A stretch of 64,000 nucleotides of DNA from AP-15 sp963812675 (GTDB lineage: Bacteria; Pseudomonadota; Alphaproteobacteria; ATCC43930; CGMCC-115725). The translations under genes and the position numbers were made by a program. Under the pieces are notes generated by a model, which saw only the letters and a program-made list of their open reading frames with translations, was not told where the DNA came from and did not search any database. Below, in pieces: positions 16,621-25,760 of this stretch (the stretch's first letter is position 1; the number at the start of each line of letters is the position of its first letter). The stretch is taken from positions 744,001 through 808,000 of the forward strand of contig CAWEWR010000007.1 in NCBI GenBank assembly GCA_963812675.1, read 5' to 3'.

Positions 16621-17178
16621 TCAGGCGGGTGCAGTCTCTTTCCGATGCCGCAAATGTTCGATCCTGGCCTTCATCTCGGGCGCCGGCCAATCTTCGACAA
16701 GCCACCGCGGGAGTGGCTCGCCGGGGCCGCTGACCGGGAGCGCCTCGTCCTCGTCACTGCGGCCATCGGAAAACAGCTCCAACGCGTAGGGCATTTCGTA
16801 ATAGATCTCTAGGACAGTGCCGTCCGGGTCGGCGAAGTAAAAGCTGCGCTGGTTAACGTGGTTGGCGGCCCGCATGATCGGAACCCCGTGTTCGACCAGA
16901 TGGGCATAGGCCTCGCGCAGCGCGGCGTAGCTGCCGACCTGGAAGGCGATGTGAGCGAGCCCGATCTGCCCGCGCTGCGGGCGCGGAGCATCATCGGGCG
17001 AGGGGTGCTGCCCGATGTCGAGGGTGTGGAAATTCTCGCCCAAGGTCATAAAGACGCCGCCATGATCCGGGTCCTCCTCGGCGATCCGAAAGCCGAGCAC
17101 ATCGCGGTAAAACCGCTTCGAAGCCTCCTGGTCGGCGACCCTCAGATTGACGTGCCCGATGCCCGACAGCTTGATCAT
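16621..17178 (-). CDS. VOC family (glyoxalase/extradiol-type) protein
   Basis: 185 residues starting MIKLSGIGHVNLRVADQEASKRF, with a GGAGAG site just upstream. The paired beta-alpha-beta-beta-beta modules are clear: GHVNLRV...FYRDVLGFRI and IGLAHIAFQV...DPDGTVLEIYYE. His9, His (LAHIAF) and Glu (EIYYE) can form a vicinal-oxygen-chelate metal site. The reaction is unknown; extradiol dioxygenase or lyase are family possibilities. It lies divergent from the MFS gene. Confidence 0.88.
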   Translation of the reverse strand: MIKLSGIGHVNLRVADQEASKRFYRDVLGFRIAEEDPDHGGVFMTLGENFHTLDIGQHPSPDDAPRPQRGQIGLAHIAFQVGSYAALREAYAHLVEHGVPIMRAANHVNQRSFYFADPDGTVLEIYYEMPYALELFSDGRSDEDEALPVSGPGEPLPRWLVEDWPAPEMKARIEHLRHRKETAPA

Positions 17179-17322
17179 CTTGGCTCTCCGATGTTCGGCA
17201 TCCGCGCAAGTTAGGCCCGCCCCAACCGCCCGGCAAGCCGATGGCTGCCATCGCGGAAATGCGCTCAGAATTTGGGCAGTGCGGGTGCATAGTCCGGCGC
17301 GCCGACATTGGGGCAAGGAAGA

Positions 17323-18621
17323 ATGACGAGCACGAGCGTATCGGCGGAGCGCAGCGACGCCAACAGGGCCCAGACCCGCCGGATCGCCGAAGGCGCCGCG
17401 TTCTCGGTCATCATGGCGCTGAGCTTTTCGCATTTTCTCAACGACATGATGCAGTCGCTGGTGCCGGCGCTCTACCCGATGTGGAAGAGCGAGTACGGCC
17501 TCAGCTTTGCGCAGATCGGGCTGATCAGCCTGGTGACGCAGGTCACCTCGTCCTTGCTGCAGCCCGCGGTCGGGCTGTTCTCGGACCACCGGCCGCAACC
17601 CTACTCGCTGGCCGTCGGGATGGGTGCGACCTTGATCGGTCTGCTGCTGCTGGCGAGCGCCGCCAGCTACCCCGTCCTCATCCTGGCGGCGGCACTGGTA
17701 GGCACCGGCTCCGCAGTCTTTCACCCGGAAGCCTCGCGCGTCGCCCGACTGGCTTCGGGCGGACGGCACGGTCTGGCTCAATCCTTGTTCCAGGTCGGCG
17801 GCAACATCGGCTCCTCGCTGGGACCGATCCTGGCCGCCTTTATCGTGATCCCGAAGGGCCAGTCGAGCATTGCGTGGTTCTCCTCGGCCGCGCTATTGGC
17901 CATAACCGTGCTGTTCGGCGTCGGCAACTGGTATCGCAGAGAGCACACCGGCCCAGCCCGGCCCGGCGCCCGCCAATCGGTCGAACGCAGTCACCTGTCG
18001 CGCCGCAAGGTCGCCTGGTCGGTGGCGATCCTCCTGGCGCTGGTCTTCTCCAAATCCTTCTACACGGCGAGCCTCAACAGCTATTACACCTTTTACCTGA
18101 TCAGCAAATTTCACGTCTCGGTTGCTAGCGCGCAGATCTATCTGTTCGCCTTTCTCGCCTCGGTAGCGGTCGGCACGTTGGTAGGCGGCCCGGTCGGCGA
18201 CCGGATCGGCCGCAAATACGTCCTGTGGGGTTCGATCGTCGGGGTGCTGCCGTTCACCCTGGTGCTGCCCTATGCCGATCTGTTCTGGACCGGCATCCTG
18301 ACGGTCGCCATCGGCCTGATCCTGGCCTCGGCCTCTTCGGCGATCATCGTCTACGCTCTGGAGCTGGTGCCGGGAAAGGTCGGCACGGTCGCCGGGCTGT
18401 TCTTTGGCTTGTCTTTCGGCATGGCCGGGATCGGGGCGGCGGCGCTCGGCCGCCTCGCCGACGCGACGAGCATCGATTACGTCTATCAAATCTGTGCTTT
18501 TCTGCCGCTGCTCGGCTTGTTGACCGTGCTGTTGCCGAATATCGGCCGGCCGCACGGAACGAGGCTCGCTTCGCCGGTGACCGGATCGACCATAACGCGC
18601 GGTGCCCGCGCGAGCCGGTAA
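17323..18621 (+). CDS. MFS transporter, fosmidomycin-resistance (Fsr)-like
   Basis: About 432 residues with twelve hydrophobic segments. The N-terminal SHFLNDMMQSLVPALYPMWK and the motif VGTGSAVFHPEASRVARLASGGRHGLAQSLFQVGGN are characteristic of the Fsr group of drug exporters. DRIGRKYVL is the loop 8-9 motif. I chose the ATG at 17323 because GGCAAGGAAG lies just before it; a TTG at 17308 is also in frame. The last 136 bases overlap the end of the convergent Rieske gene. Confidence 0.9.
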   Translation: MTSTSVSAERSDANRAQTRRIAEGAAFSVIMALSFSHFLNDMMQSLVPALYPMWKSEYGLSFAQIGLISLVTQVTSSLLQPAVGLFSDHRPQPYSLAVGMGATLIGLLLLASAASYPVLILAAALVGTGSAVFHPEASRVARLASGGRHGLAQSLFQVGGNIGSSLGPILAAFIVIPKGQSSIAWFSSAALLAITVLFGVGNWYRREHTGPARPGARQSVERSHLSRRKVAWSVAILLALVFSKSFYTASLNSYYTFYLISKFHVSVASAQIYLFAFLASVAVGTLVGGPVGDRIGRKYVLWGSIVGVLPFTLVLPYADLFWTGILTVAIGLILASASSAIIVYALELVPGKVGTVAGLFFGLSFGMAGIGAAALGRLADATSIDYVYQICAFLPLLGLLTVLLPNIGRPHGTRLASPVTGSTITRGARASR

Positions 18622-19379
18622 CCGCGCCCGTCGGCGCTCTCGCCGGTGCGCATGTCAAAGCGGTACCCGTGCCACGGGCAGCGCAGGATCCCGTTCCGCG
18701 GTGCGGCCTCGTCGAGCGGTCCAAGCCAATGCGGGCAGATCGTGGCATGGGCGAAGAGCGTCCCGTCTTCGCCCTCGACGATGCGGAACGGCTCGCCGTC
18801 GTATTCGACGAGGAGCGGCAGCCCTCGGCGCAGCTCGGCTGACGGACCGAGAGGAACGGGCTTCTCGGAACGCCTGCACTCGGCGGAGGCGCGCGTCATC
18901 ATTTCCTCGCGCCGCATCATCATCGCCTCGTCCTCGTTCCACAGCCGTGCGCAGCTGGCGCGGTATTTGTCGCCGAGCGCGGCAAGCTGTTGCGGGTCCC
19001 GCTCCGGCAGATAATAGCGGACTTCGACCGCCGTCCGATGCTGTCCTAGCGCCCTCAGCAATGTCCAAATCTCGGTCCCCGCGCCGTCTCCGGCGAGGGT
19101 CTGCACGCGGTATTGGGCGTCCTCTCGGTCCGCCCGCATCTCGAGGACCAGGCGCCGATCGGGCGTGCCGGGATTCTTGGTCAGCGCCACGCGCCACCCC
19201 CAGTCGCCGATCTCGATCAGCTCGACCGCATTGAAATACATCTCGTGCAATACCGGCAGATGCTCCCAGTCGAACACATTCTCCCAAATGCGCTCGACGC
19301 CGGCGTCCACCTCGCGCGTGTAGGTGACGGCGAGCTCGAGCGACGGGGGGACTTGCAGCGCCTCGCGATCAACGGCCAT
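18486..19379 (-). CDS. SRPBCC-Rieske [2Fe-2S] fusion protein
   Basis: 297 residues. The N-terminal part (about 1-140) looks like a START/SRPBCC ligand-binding fold (YTREVDAGVERIWENVFDWEHLPVLHEMYF). The C-terminal part (about 185-275) is a Rieske domain with Cys215, His217, Cys234 and His237. Canonical ring hydroxylases have the Rieske domain first, so this order is reversed, and no mononuclear-iron motif is visible. It may therefore be a reductive or electron-transfer protein rather than an oxygenase. The final 20 or so residues run past the Rieske fold into the opposite MFS gene. Confidence 0.85.
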   Translation of the reverse strand: MAVDREALQVPPSLELAVTYTREVDAGVERIWENVFDWEHLPVLHEMYFNAVELIEIGDWGWRVALTKNPGTPDRRLVLEMRADREDAQYRVQTLAGDGAGTEIWTLLRALGQHRTAVEVRYYLPERDPQQLAALGDKYRASCARLWNEDEAMMMRREEMMTRASAECRRSEKPVPLGPSAELRRGLPLLVEYDGEPFRIVEGEDGTLFAHATICPHWLGPLDEAAPRNGILRCPWHGYRFDMRTGESADGRGYRLARAPRVMVDPVTGEASLVPCGRPIFGNSTVNKPSSGRKAQI

Positions 19380-20124
19380 TTTGTGCTCAGGCGTGCCAAC
19401 TAGGGCCGGGATTGCCAGGGTTGCCGAACCGCGCGCACTCCTGTTCCGCCTGTTTTATCAGGTCGAGATCAGGCGTCATCAAATTCCCTCATCAAAAATC
19501 GTACCCCGCTCACTGCTGCCGACGCCCGCGACGGTACAACGACAATGTGGCAATTACGGGGTTAGCTTTGAGCGCACGGAAATCGCGGCGATCTTAGCTT
19601 AATGCTGAACCGAAAGTCCTCTTCGCGCCGTTGATTTCCACATCGAGCTGCGGCTGCGCGGGTCAAGCGTTCCAGGCGGGGTCGGATTAAGGATGATGGC
19701 ACGGCATCGTATTGGCGAGGTCGACCACCGCCAATTCTAGTCGACCCCGCCGGATTGACAGCGCTGACTCGTCCCTCAGGAGGCGGCGTGGATGTGCCAG
19801 CTCGGGCCCGGGTTCGCCCCGACCGTCACCTCTCTGAACGGGGTCAGGCGCGACCGCTCCTCGATGGTTTCTGCCTCGCTCTCGCTGATTCCTTCCGGTT
19901 CCTGAGTATCGCTGCGATTCGCCTGATCCCGGTTCATGTTGGGTCGTCTCGCGAATAGCCATTGCATCGGCGCGGCGGAACCTTTCGAAACGCACCTCAC
20001 CCACACTGTTTCTTAACAGAGAGCCCGGTCCGGCGAGCCGCCCCCTTCGACTGCCCCACAGACGGGCCTGACGCCTATGCGGCTTCTGACACAGTCACTG
20101 CCGTGTGCCCTATGGGACACCAAG
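19380..20124. other. Long intergenic region
   Basis: 745 bases with only one weak small frame (19776-19937, minus). An inverted repeat with seven-base arms GGTCGAC/GTCGACC lies at 19719-19725 and 19740-19746, placed downstream of that frame and possibly acting as a terminator or operator. No tRNA or known RNA motif was recognised. Confidence 0.5.
19776..19937 (-). CDS. Possible small hypothetical protein
   Basis: 53 codons beginning MNRDQANRSDTQEPEG and ending in GPSWHIHAAS. The first half is acidic and polar, the second looks like an ordered strand-rich tail. No ribosome site stands out before the ATG, and there is no operon partner. It could be a genuine small acidic protein or a chance frame in GC-rich sequence. 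Confidence 0.3.
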   Translation of the reverse strand: MNRDQANRSDTQEPEGISESEAETIEERSRLTPFREVTVGANPGPSWHIHAAS

Positions 20125-21186
20125 TCACTGGACCGCGGCGGTGATCGCTGCGCCGAGATCCTTGGTGCCGGCGTTGCCGCCGAGGTCGGGAGTGCGGGTG
20201 CCGCCCTCCGCAAGGACCTCGGTAATTGCGCGCTCGACGGCCGCCGCCGCGGCGCCCTCGCCGAGATGGTCGAGCATCATCGCGCCCGACCAGACCTGGC
20301 CAATCGGATTGGCGATGCCGCGGCCGGCAATGTCCGGCGCCGAGCCATGCACCGGCTCGAACATCGAGGGGTATTCGCGCTCGGGGTTGATGTTGCCGGA
20401 CGGCGCGATGCCGATCGAGCCGACGACCGCAGGCCCCAGATCGGACAGAATATCGCCGAACAAGTTCGACCCGACGACCACGTCGAACCAGTCGGGATGA
20501 CGCACGAAATGCGCCGTCAGGATATCGATGTGGTACTGGTCGGTTTTCACGTCCGGGTAGTCGCGCGCGACCGCCGCGAAGCGCTCGTCCCAGAACGGCA
20601 TCGTGTGGATGATGCCGTTCGATTTAGTCGCCGAGGTAACGTGCTTCTTGCGCGTACGGGCCAGCTCAAACGCATAGCGCATGACGCGGTCGCAGCCGCG
20701 TCGCGTGAAGACTGATTCCTGCATTGCCATTTCGTGTTCGGTGCCGCCATAGAGCCGACCGCCGATTTCCGAGTATTCCCCCTCGTTGTTCTCGCGCACG
20801 ACATAAAAATCGATGTCGCCCGGCGCGCGGTCGCGCAGCGGCGACTGGACCCCGGCGAGGAGCCGCACCGGACGCAGGTTGACGTATTGGTGAAAGCCGC
20901 GCCGCAGCGGGATCAGCAAACCCCACAACGAGACGTGGTCCGGCACCTCGGGGTGGCCGACTGCGCCGAGATAAACGGCGTCGTAAAGCCGCAACCGCTC
21001 GATCCCGTCCTCCGGCATCATCATGCCCATATTGACGTAGCGCTCGCAGCTCCAGTCGAATTCGTGCCATTGGAAGCCAAAGCCGTAGGCGCGTGCCGCC
21101 GCCTCCATCGCGGCGATGCCTTCCGGCATCACCTCGCGCCCGATGCCGTCGCCGGCGATCACCGCGATCCGATAATTCTTTGCCAT
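20125..21186 (-). CDS. Tartrate/D-malate dehydrogenase (isopropylmalate dehydrogenase family)
   Basis: 353 residues of the beta-decarboxylating dehydrogenase family. GDGIGREVMPEG marks the N-terminus, and DIDFYVVRENNEGEYSEIG carries the Arg and Tyr used in catalysis. SNLFGDILSDL supplies the metal-binding Asp residues and EPVHGSAPDIAGRGIANP the NAD loop. The sequence fits TtuC/DmlA-type enzymes better than LeuB, and no leucine genes adjoin. The ATG at 21186 has GGAGG upstream, unlike a longer in-frame start. Confidence 0.9.
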   Translation of the reverse strand: MAKNYRIAVIAGDGIGREVMPEGIAAMEAAARAYGFGFQWHEFDWSCERYVNMGMMMPEDGIERLRLYDAVYLGAVGHPEVPDHVSLWGLLIPLRRGFHQYVNLRPVRLLAGVQSPLRDRAPGDIDFYVVRENNEGEYSEIGGRLYGGTEHEMAMQESVFTRRGCDRVMRYAFELARTRKKHVTSATKSNGIIHTMPFWDERFAAVARDYPDVKTDQYHIDILTAHFVRHPDWFDVVVGSNLFGDILSDLGPAVVGSIGIAPSGNINPEREYPSMFEPVHGSAPDIAGRGIANPIGQVWSGAMMLDHLGEGAAAAAVERAITEVLAEGGTRTPDLGGNAGTKDLGAAITAAVQ

Positions 21187-21252
21187 GCTGCACCTCCGCT
21201 TCCGGACCGGAGCATAACGCGAAACCCACATTTTTCGGACCGGGCAAAATTT

Positions 21253-21270
21253 GATGGGTTTCGACCCATC
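21253..21270 (-). terminator. Hairpin, probable terminator after thiD
   Basis: A perfect stem GATGGGT/ACCCATC (21253-21259, 21264-21270) with a four-base loop. On the minus strand it lies 25 bases past the thiD stop and is followed by AAATTTT, a weak T-tract. The same core occurs in common alphaproteobacterial intergenic repeats, so it could be a repeat serving as terminator. Confidence 0.5.
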
Positions 21271-21294
21271 CTACCGAGTTCCGCGTTCCCGACC

Positions 21295-22092
21295 CTAGCC
21301 TGAATGGAGGGGATGGGAGTGGTCGAGCGGGCCGTGGCCGCGGCCCAAACCTGGAGCGCTGGCGATTGCCTGCTGGACGTAGGCTCGGGCGCGTCCGACC
21401 GCCCCTTCGACATCCAGCCCTTGGGCCAGGCCCGCAGCAATCGCTGAGGCGAGGGTGCAGCCGGTCCCATGAGTATGGCGGGTCGAGAGCCGCGGGCTTT
21501 CCCAGACGCGAACGTCTGCTTTGGTAACCAGCACGTCCGACACGATCGCCCCGGGTAGATGTCCACCCTTGACCAGCACTGACCGGCAGCCGAGGCTCAG
21601 CAGGTTTTCGCCGGCGGCGCGCATTTCGGCGAGATTGCCGATCGGGGTGCCGCAGAGAATTTCGGCTTCCGGTAAATTCGGAGTGACTATTTCCGCCCGC
21701 GCGATCAGAAGCTGCTTCAGCCCCTCGATCGCCGCAGGATCGATCAGCCGGGCGCCGCCCTTTGCTACCATTACCGGATCGACGACGAGCGGAATGCCGG
21801 CGGCCCGCTCGCTTATCGCGGCCGCGATCGTCTCGATGACGGCCAAATCGTGCAGCATGCCGGTCTTGATCGCATCGGCGCCGATGTCGTCGAGCACGAC
21901 CTCGATCTGCTGCCGAACAAAGTCGGGCGGGATCGGCAGAACGCCGAATACGCCCTCGGTGTTTTGCGCGGTCAGCGCGGTGATCGCCGTGGCCGCATAG
22001 GCGTCGAGCATCGATACGGTCTTGATGTCGGCCTGGATGCCGGCGCCGCCGCCGGAATCGGAACCGGCAATGATCAGCACCCGGCCGGGCAC
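21295..22092 (-). CDS. thiD: Hydroxymethylpyrimidine/phosphomethylpyrimidine kinase
   Basis: 265 residues of the PfkB-like ribokinase fold. SDSGGGAGIQAD at 11-22 is the pyrimidine-binding signature, and the C-terminal HTHGTGCTLASAIAAGLAQG contains the catalytic Asp position's neighbourhood and anion hole, though the usual GTGCT context is what I rely on. It phosphorylates HMP twice for thiamine synthesis. The GTG start lies two bases after the glmM stop, so the two are co-translated. No other thi gene is in the window. Confidence 0.93.
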   Translation of the reverse strand: MPGRVLIIAGSDSGGGAGIQADIKTVSMLDAYAATAITALTAQNTEGVFGVLPIPPDFVRQQIEVVLDDIGADAIKTGMLHDLAVIETIAAAISERAAGIPLVVDPVMVAKGGARLIDPAAIEGLKQLLIARAEIVTPNLPEAEILCGTPIGNLAEMRAAGENLLSLGCRSVLVKGGHLPGAIVSDVLVTKADVRVWESPRLSTRHTHGTGCTLASAIAAGLAQGLDVEGAVGRARAYVQQAIASAPGLGRGHGPLDHSHPLHSG

Positions 22093-22094
22093 GT

Positions 22095-23495
22095 CTATTC
22101 CGCGGCCTGCGCCGAACCGAGCCGCGCGATCCGCGGTCCGTTATTCTCGATAGCGGCGGCCGCATCGAGGATCGCGCCGCAGATCTCGTCCACTACCGCG
22201 GCGACGAGCTCCTCGTCCTCACCTTCAGCCATGACCCGGATCACCGGCTCCGTGCCCGACTTGCGGATCACCAGACGGCCGGTCACGCCGAGCCGGCCGT
22301 TGCCTTCATCGATGGCACGTTTGACCGGGATCGACGCGAGGGGGTCACCTTCCGCAAATCGCACACTGCGCAGCCGCTGCGGCACCGGGGTGAACAGACG
22401 GCAGACCTCGCTCGCCCGCCGACCCGTCTCGACAATCGAGGCCAGCACCTGGAGGGCCGCAATCAAGCCGTCGCCGGTCGTCGCGTAATCGGACAGGATG
22501 ATGTGGCCGGACTGCTCGCCACCGAGGTTGCAGCCGAGCGCGCGCATTTTTTCGACGACGTGGCGGTCCCCGACCTTGGTGCGGTGCAGCTCGATGCTGT
22601 GGCCGGCGAGAAAGCGCTCGAGGCCGAGATTTGACATGATCGTGGCAACCAGAGCGCTGCCTGCGAGGCGGCCGCCCCGCGCCAGCCCGGTCGCGATCAG
22701 CGCCATCAGCTGGTCGCCGTCGAGAATGACGCCGCGCTCGTCGGCGATAATCAGGCGATCGGCATCGCCGTCAAGTGCAATCCCGATATCGGCCCGCCGC
22801 GCTAAAACTTCGCGCCGCATCTGTTCAGGCTCCAACGCGCCGCATTCGCGGTTGATGTTGAGGCCGTCGGGCGAGACGCCGAGCGAGAAGACCTCGGCGC
22901 CAAGCTCCCAGAATACCGTCGGCGCGACCTTGTAGCCGGCGCCGTGTGCGCAGTCTACGACGATGCGCAGCCCGTCCAGCCGCAATCCGCGAGGAAAGCT
23001 TTGTTTGACGAATTCGATATAGCGGCCGCCGGCATCCTCGAGCCGCTTCACACGTCCCAGCTCCGCCGGGCTCGCCCGCCGGCTCGGCCCGTTATCCAGG
23101 CAGGTTTCGATCGTGTGCTCGAATTCGTCCGATAGCTTGTAGCCGTCGCGGCCGAACAATTTGATGCCGTTATCCCCATAGGGATTATGCGAGGCCGAAA
23201 GAACGACGCCGAGATCGGCGCGCAAGCTGCGCGTCAGCATGGCGATGGCCGGGGTCGGGAGAGGGCCGACCAGCACGACGTCCATCCCCATTGTCACAAA
23301 GCCGGCGGTCAGCGCGGGTTCGAGCATGTAACCGGAGAGCCGAGTATCCTTGCCGATGACGACGAGGTGCTTGTGGGCCCCGTTCTGGAAGCATTCCCCG
23401 ACTGCCATTGCTACTTTCAGCGCCGTCTCCGGCGTCATCGGTTCGCTGTTGGCGGTCCCGCGGATCCCATCGGTGCCGAAGAGCTTCCGCGTCAT
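22095..23495 (-). CDS. glmM: Phosphoglucosamine mutase
   Basis: 466 residues. It converts glucosamine-6-phosphate to glucosamine-1-phosphate for UDP-GlcNAc. The active-site phosphoserine is Ser102 in LSASHNPYGDNG. The metal-binding loop DGDADR is at 242-247, and the C-terminal phosphate-binding RKSGTEPVIRVM is intact. The order ftsH-glmM is a typical alphaproteobacterial arrangement; here a terminator separates them. Confidence 0.97.
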   Translation of the reverse strand: MTRKLFGTDGIRGTANSEPMTPETALKVAMAVGECFQNGAHKHLVVIGKDTRLSGYMLEPALTAGFVTMGMDVVLVGPLPTPAIAMLTRSLRADLGVVLSASHNPYGDNGIKLFGRDGYKLSDEFEHTIETCLDNGPSRRASPAELGRVKRLEDAGGRYIEFVKQSFPRGLRLDGLRIVVDCAHGAGYKVAPTVFWELGAEVFSLGVSPDGLNINRECGALEPEQMRREVLARRADIGIALDGDADRLIIADERGVILDGDQLMALIATGLARGGRLAGSALVATIMSNLGLERFLAGHSIELHRTKVGDRHVVEKMRALGCNLGGEQSGHIILSDYATTGDGLIAALQVLASIVETGRRASEVCRLFTPVPQRLRSVRFAEGDPLASIPVKRAIDEGNGRLGVTGRLVIRKSGTEPVIRVMAEGEDEELVAAVVDEICGAILDAAAAIENNGPRIARLGSAQAAE

Positions 23496-23614
23496 GGCGC
23501 CCCCCCTAAAATCGTAAACAGGTAACCGTACTCTACTGCTTGGGAAATGCCTTCACAAGTCAAAGGACATTTGGCAGCATAACCTTCCGAAACCTGTGTA
23601 GTTTAACCAAACCA

Positions 23615-23687
23615 AATAAAAGAAAAGTTAAAAACCGGCGGGCGGCACGTCAGCTTCGGGCGCAGCCTATCGTTTGAGACCCGCCGG
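23615..23687 (-). terminator. Terminator downstream of ftsH
   Basis: On the minus strand an eight-base GC stem CCGGCGGG/CCCGCCGG (plus-strand 23680-23687 and 23635-23642) encloses a long loop and is followed by a T-rich tract (23618-23634 read as A on the plus strand). It begins 43 bases after the ftsH stop. The long loop makes it less than textbook. Confidence 0.6.
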
Positions 23688-23730
23688 ACCTGGCCTCGAA
23701 ACCGGAGCCCTGGGCGGCCTATTTGCGCGT

Positions 23731-25653
23731 TCAGCCGCCCGGCTGGGGCTCGGGCTCGAGGCCGGTCGGCCGGCCGGCTGGCGGGACCGAGCTGCGCCTT
23801 CCCGGGCGCGGTTCGTCGGCAACAGGACCGGTGGAGGTCTCGCGCACGATCCGCTCGCCCTTGATGATCCGCCGGATTTCGTCGACCGCCAGCGTCTCGT
23901 ATTCGAGCAGCCCCTTCGCCAATGCGTGCAGCTGGTCCATGCGAGAGCTCAGAATCTCTCTCGCAGTCTGCTCGCCTTCGTCGATGATACGGCGGATCTC
24001 TTCGTCGATGACCTTGGCGGTCGCCTCGGAAACATTCTTGCGCTGCGTAACCGAGTGACCGAGAAACACTTCCTCCTCGTTTTCCGCGTAGCGCAAGGGT
24101 CCGAGCTTCTCACTGAACCCGAATTCGGTCACCATGCGGCGCGCGAGACCGGTGGCGCGGCGGATATCGTCGGCCGCGCCCGTCGTCACCTTGTCGGGCC
24201 CAAAGATCAACTCCTCGGCGATACGGCCCCCGAACAGGCTCGCCAGCATGGCTTTGATCTCGATCTTGGACTGACTGTATTTGTCGCGCTCTGGCAGGAA
24301 CATCGTCACACCGAGCGCCCGGCCGCGCGGAATTATCGTCACCTTGTGGAGCGGCTCATGGCCCTCCGCGTAGAGCATGCAGAGTGCATGACCGGCCTCG
24401 TGATAGGCGGTCAGCTTCTTCTCGTCCTCGGTCATGACCATCGAGCGCCGCTCGGCACCCATCATGACCTTGTCCTTCGCCTGCTCGAATTCGCTCATCG
24501 CAACCGAGCGCTTGCCTCTGCGCGCCGCCATCAGCGCCGCTTCGTTGACAAGGTTGGCGAGGTCGGCGCCGGAGAAACCAGGTGTGCCACGCGCAATGAT
24601 TTTCGGGTCGACATCCGAGGCGAGCGGGACTTTCCGCATGTGCACCTTGAGGATCTTCTCGCGACCCAGCACATCCGGGTTGGGGACGACGACTTGCCGG
24701 TCGAACCTTCCGGGCCGCAACAGAGCGGGATCGAGCACATCCGGCCGGTTGGTTGCCGCGATCAGGATCACCCCCTCATTCGCCTCGAAGCCGTCCATTT
24801 CGACAAGCAGCTGGTTCAGCGTCTGCTCGCGCTCGTCATTGCCGCCGCCGAGGCCGGCGCCGCGATGCCGCCCGACCGCATCGATCTCATCAATAAAGAT
24901 TATGCACGGCGCGTTCTTCTTTCCTTGCTCGAACATGTCGCGCACCCGGCTCGCGCCGACACCGACAAACATCTCGACAAAATCGGAGCCCGAGATCGTG
25001 AAGAACGGCACATTCGCCTCGCCGGCGATAGCGCGGGCGAGCAGGGTCTTGCCGGTGCCCGGCGACCCCACCAACAGCACGCCCTTCGGGATCTTTCCAC
25101 CGAGTCGCTGAAATTTCTGGGGGTCCTTCAGGTATTCGACGATTTCCTCGAGTTCCTGCTTGGCTTCGTCGATGCCCGCAACGTCCTCGAACGTGATGCG
25201 GCCGACCTTTTCGGTCAGCAGACGCGCCCGGCTCTTGCCGAAGCCCATCGCGCGGCCGCCGCCGCCCTGCATCTGGCGCATAAAGAAGATCCATACGCCG
25301 ATCAACAGCAGCATCGGGAACCACGAAATCAGCACGCCGAACAGTGAAGGCACGTTTTCGTCGACCGGGGCGGCGGTGATGCGCACGCCCTTGTCGGTCA
25401 ACCGACCGACAAGGTTGGGATCGTTCGGGGCGTAGGTCGAGAATGCGCGGCTATCGGTGAAGTGGCCGCTGATGCTGTTGCCCTGGATCGTGACATCGGC
25501 AACCTGCCCTCGATTGACATCATTCAGAAAGTCCGAGAATGCCAGGGTGGCTTGCGGCCCGCGGCTGGATGAGGTCTGGAACAGGTTGAAGAGTGCGACG
25601 AGAAGCAGCCCGATAACGATCCAGAGGGCGAGATTCTTGCCGAAATTATTCAC
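23731..25653 (-). CDS. ftsH: ATP-dependent zinc metalloprotease FtsH
   Basis: 640 residues. Two transmembrane segments (about 8-26 and 107-125) flank a periplasmic domain. The AAA domain has Walker A GSPGTGKT at 196-203, Walker B IIFIDEIDAVG near 251-261 and the second region of homology TNRPDVLDPALLRPGRFDR. The zinc site HEAGH is at 418-422. It degrades unneeded membrane and regulatory proteins, including LpxC in related bacteria. The C-terminal tail is Pro/Arg-rich, ending EPEPQPGG. Confidence 0.98.
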   Translation of the reverse strand: MNNFGKNLALWIVIGLLLVALFNLFQTSSSRGPQATLAFSDFLNDVNRGQVADVTIQGNSISGHFTDSRAFSTYAPNDPNLVGRLTDKGVRITAAPVDENVPSLFGVLISWFPMLLLIGVWIFFMRQMQGGGGRAMGFGKSRARLLTEKVGRITFEDVAGIDEAKQELEEIVEYLKDPQKFQRLGGKIPKGVLLVGSPGTGKTLLARAIAGEANVPFFTISGSDFVEMFVGVGASRVRDMFEQGKKNAPCIIFIDEIDAVGRHRGAGLGGGNDEREQTLNQLLVEMDGFEANEGVILIAATNRPDVLDPALLRPGRFDRQVVVPNPDVLGREKILKVHMRKVPLASDVDPKIIARGTPGFSGADLANLVNEAALMAARRGKRSVAMSEFEQAKDKVMMGAERRSMVMTEDEKKLTAYHEAGHALCMLYAEGHEPLHKVTIIPRGRALGVTMFLPERDKYSQSKIEIKAMLASLFGGRIAEELIFGPDKVTTGAADDIRRATGLARRMVTEFGFSEKLGPLRYAENEEEVFLGHSVTQRKNVSEATAKVIDEEIRRIIDEGEQTAREILSSRMDQLHALAKGLLEYETLAVDEIRRIIKGERIVRETSTGPVADEPRPGRRSSVPPAGRPTGLEPEPQPGG

Positions 25654-25760
25654 GACGAACGCCTTTCATACCGAGCTGGGCATCCCGTGCCTAGACTACC
25701 CTTCGAGGAGCCGCACCAGCGACATTTTTCGCTCGAGTTACAGATAAGACGCGAGCGGTA

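Noticed and set aside
23674..25347. A 557-codon plus-strand frame opposite ftsH
   Set aside because: Antisense to an unambiguous ftsH, with no motif or ribosome site.
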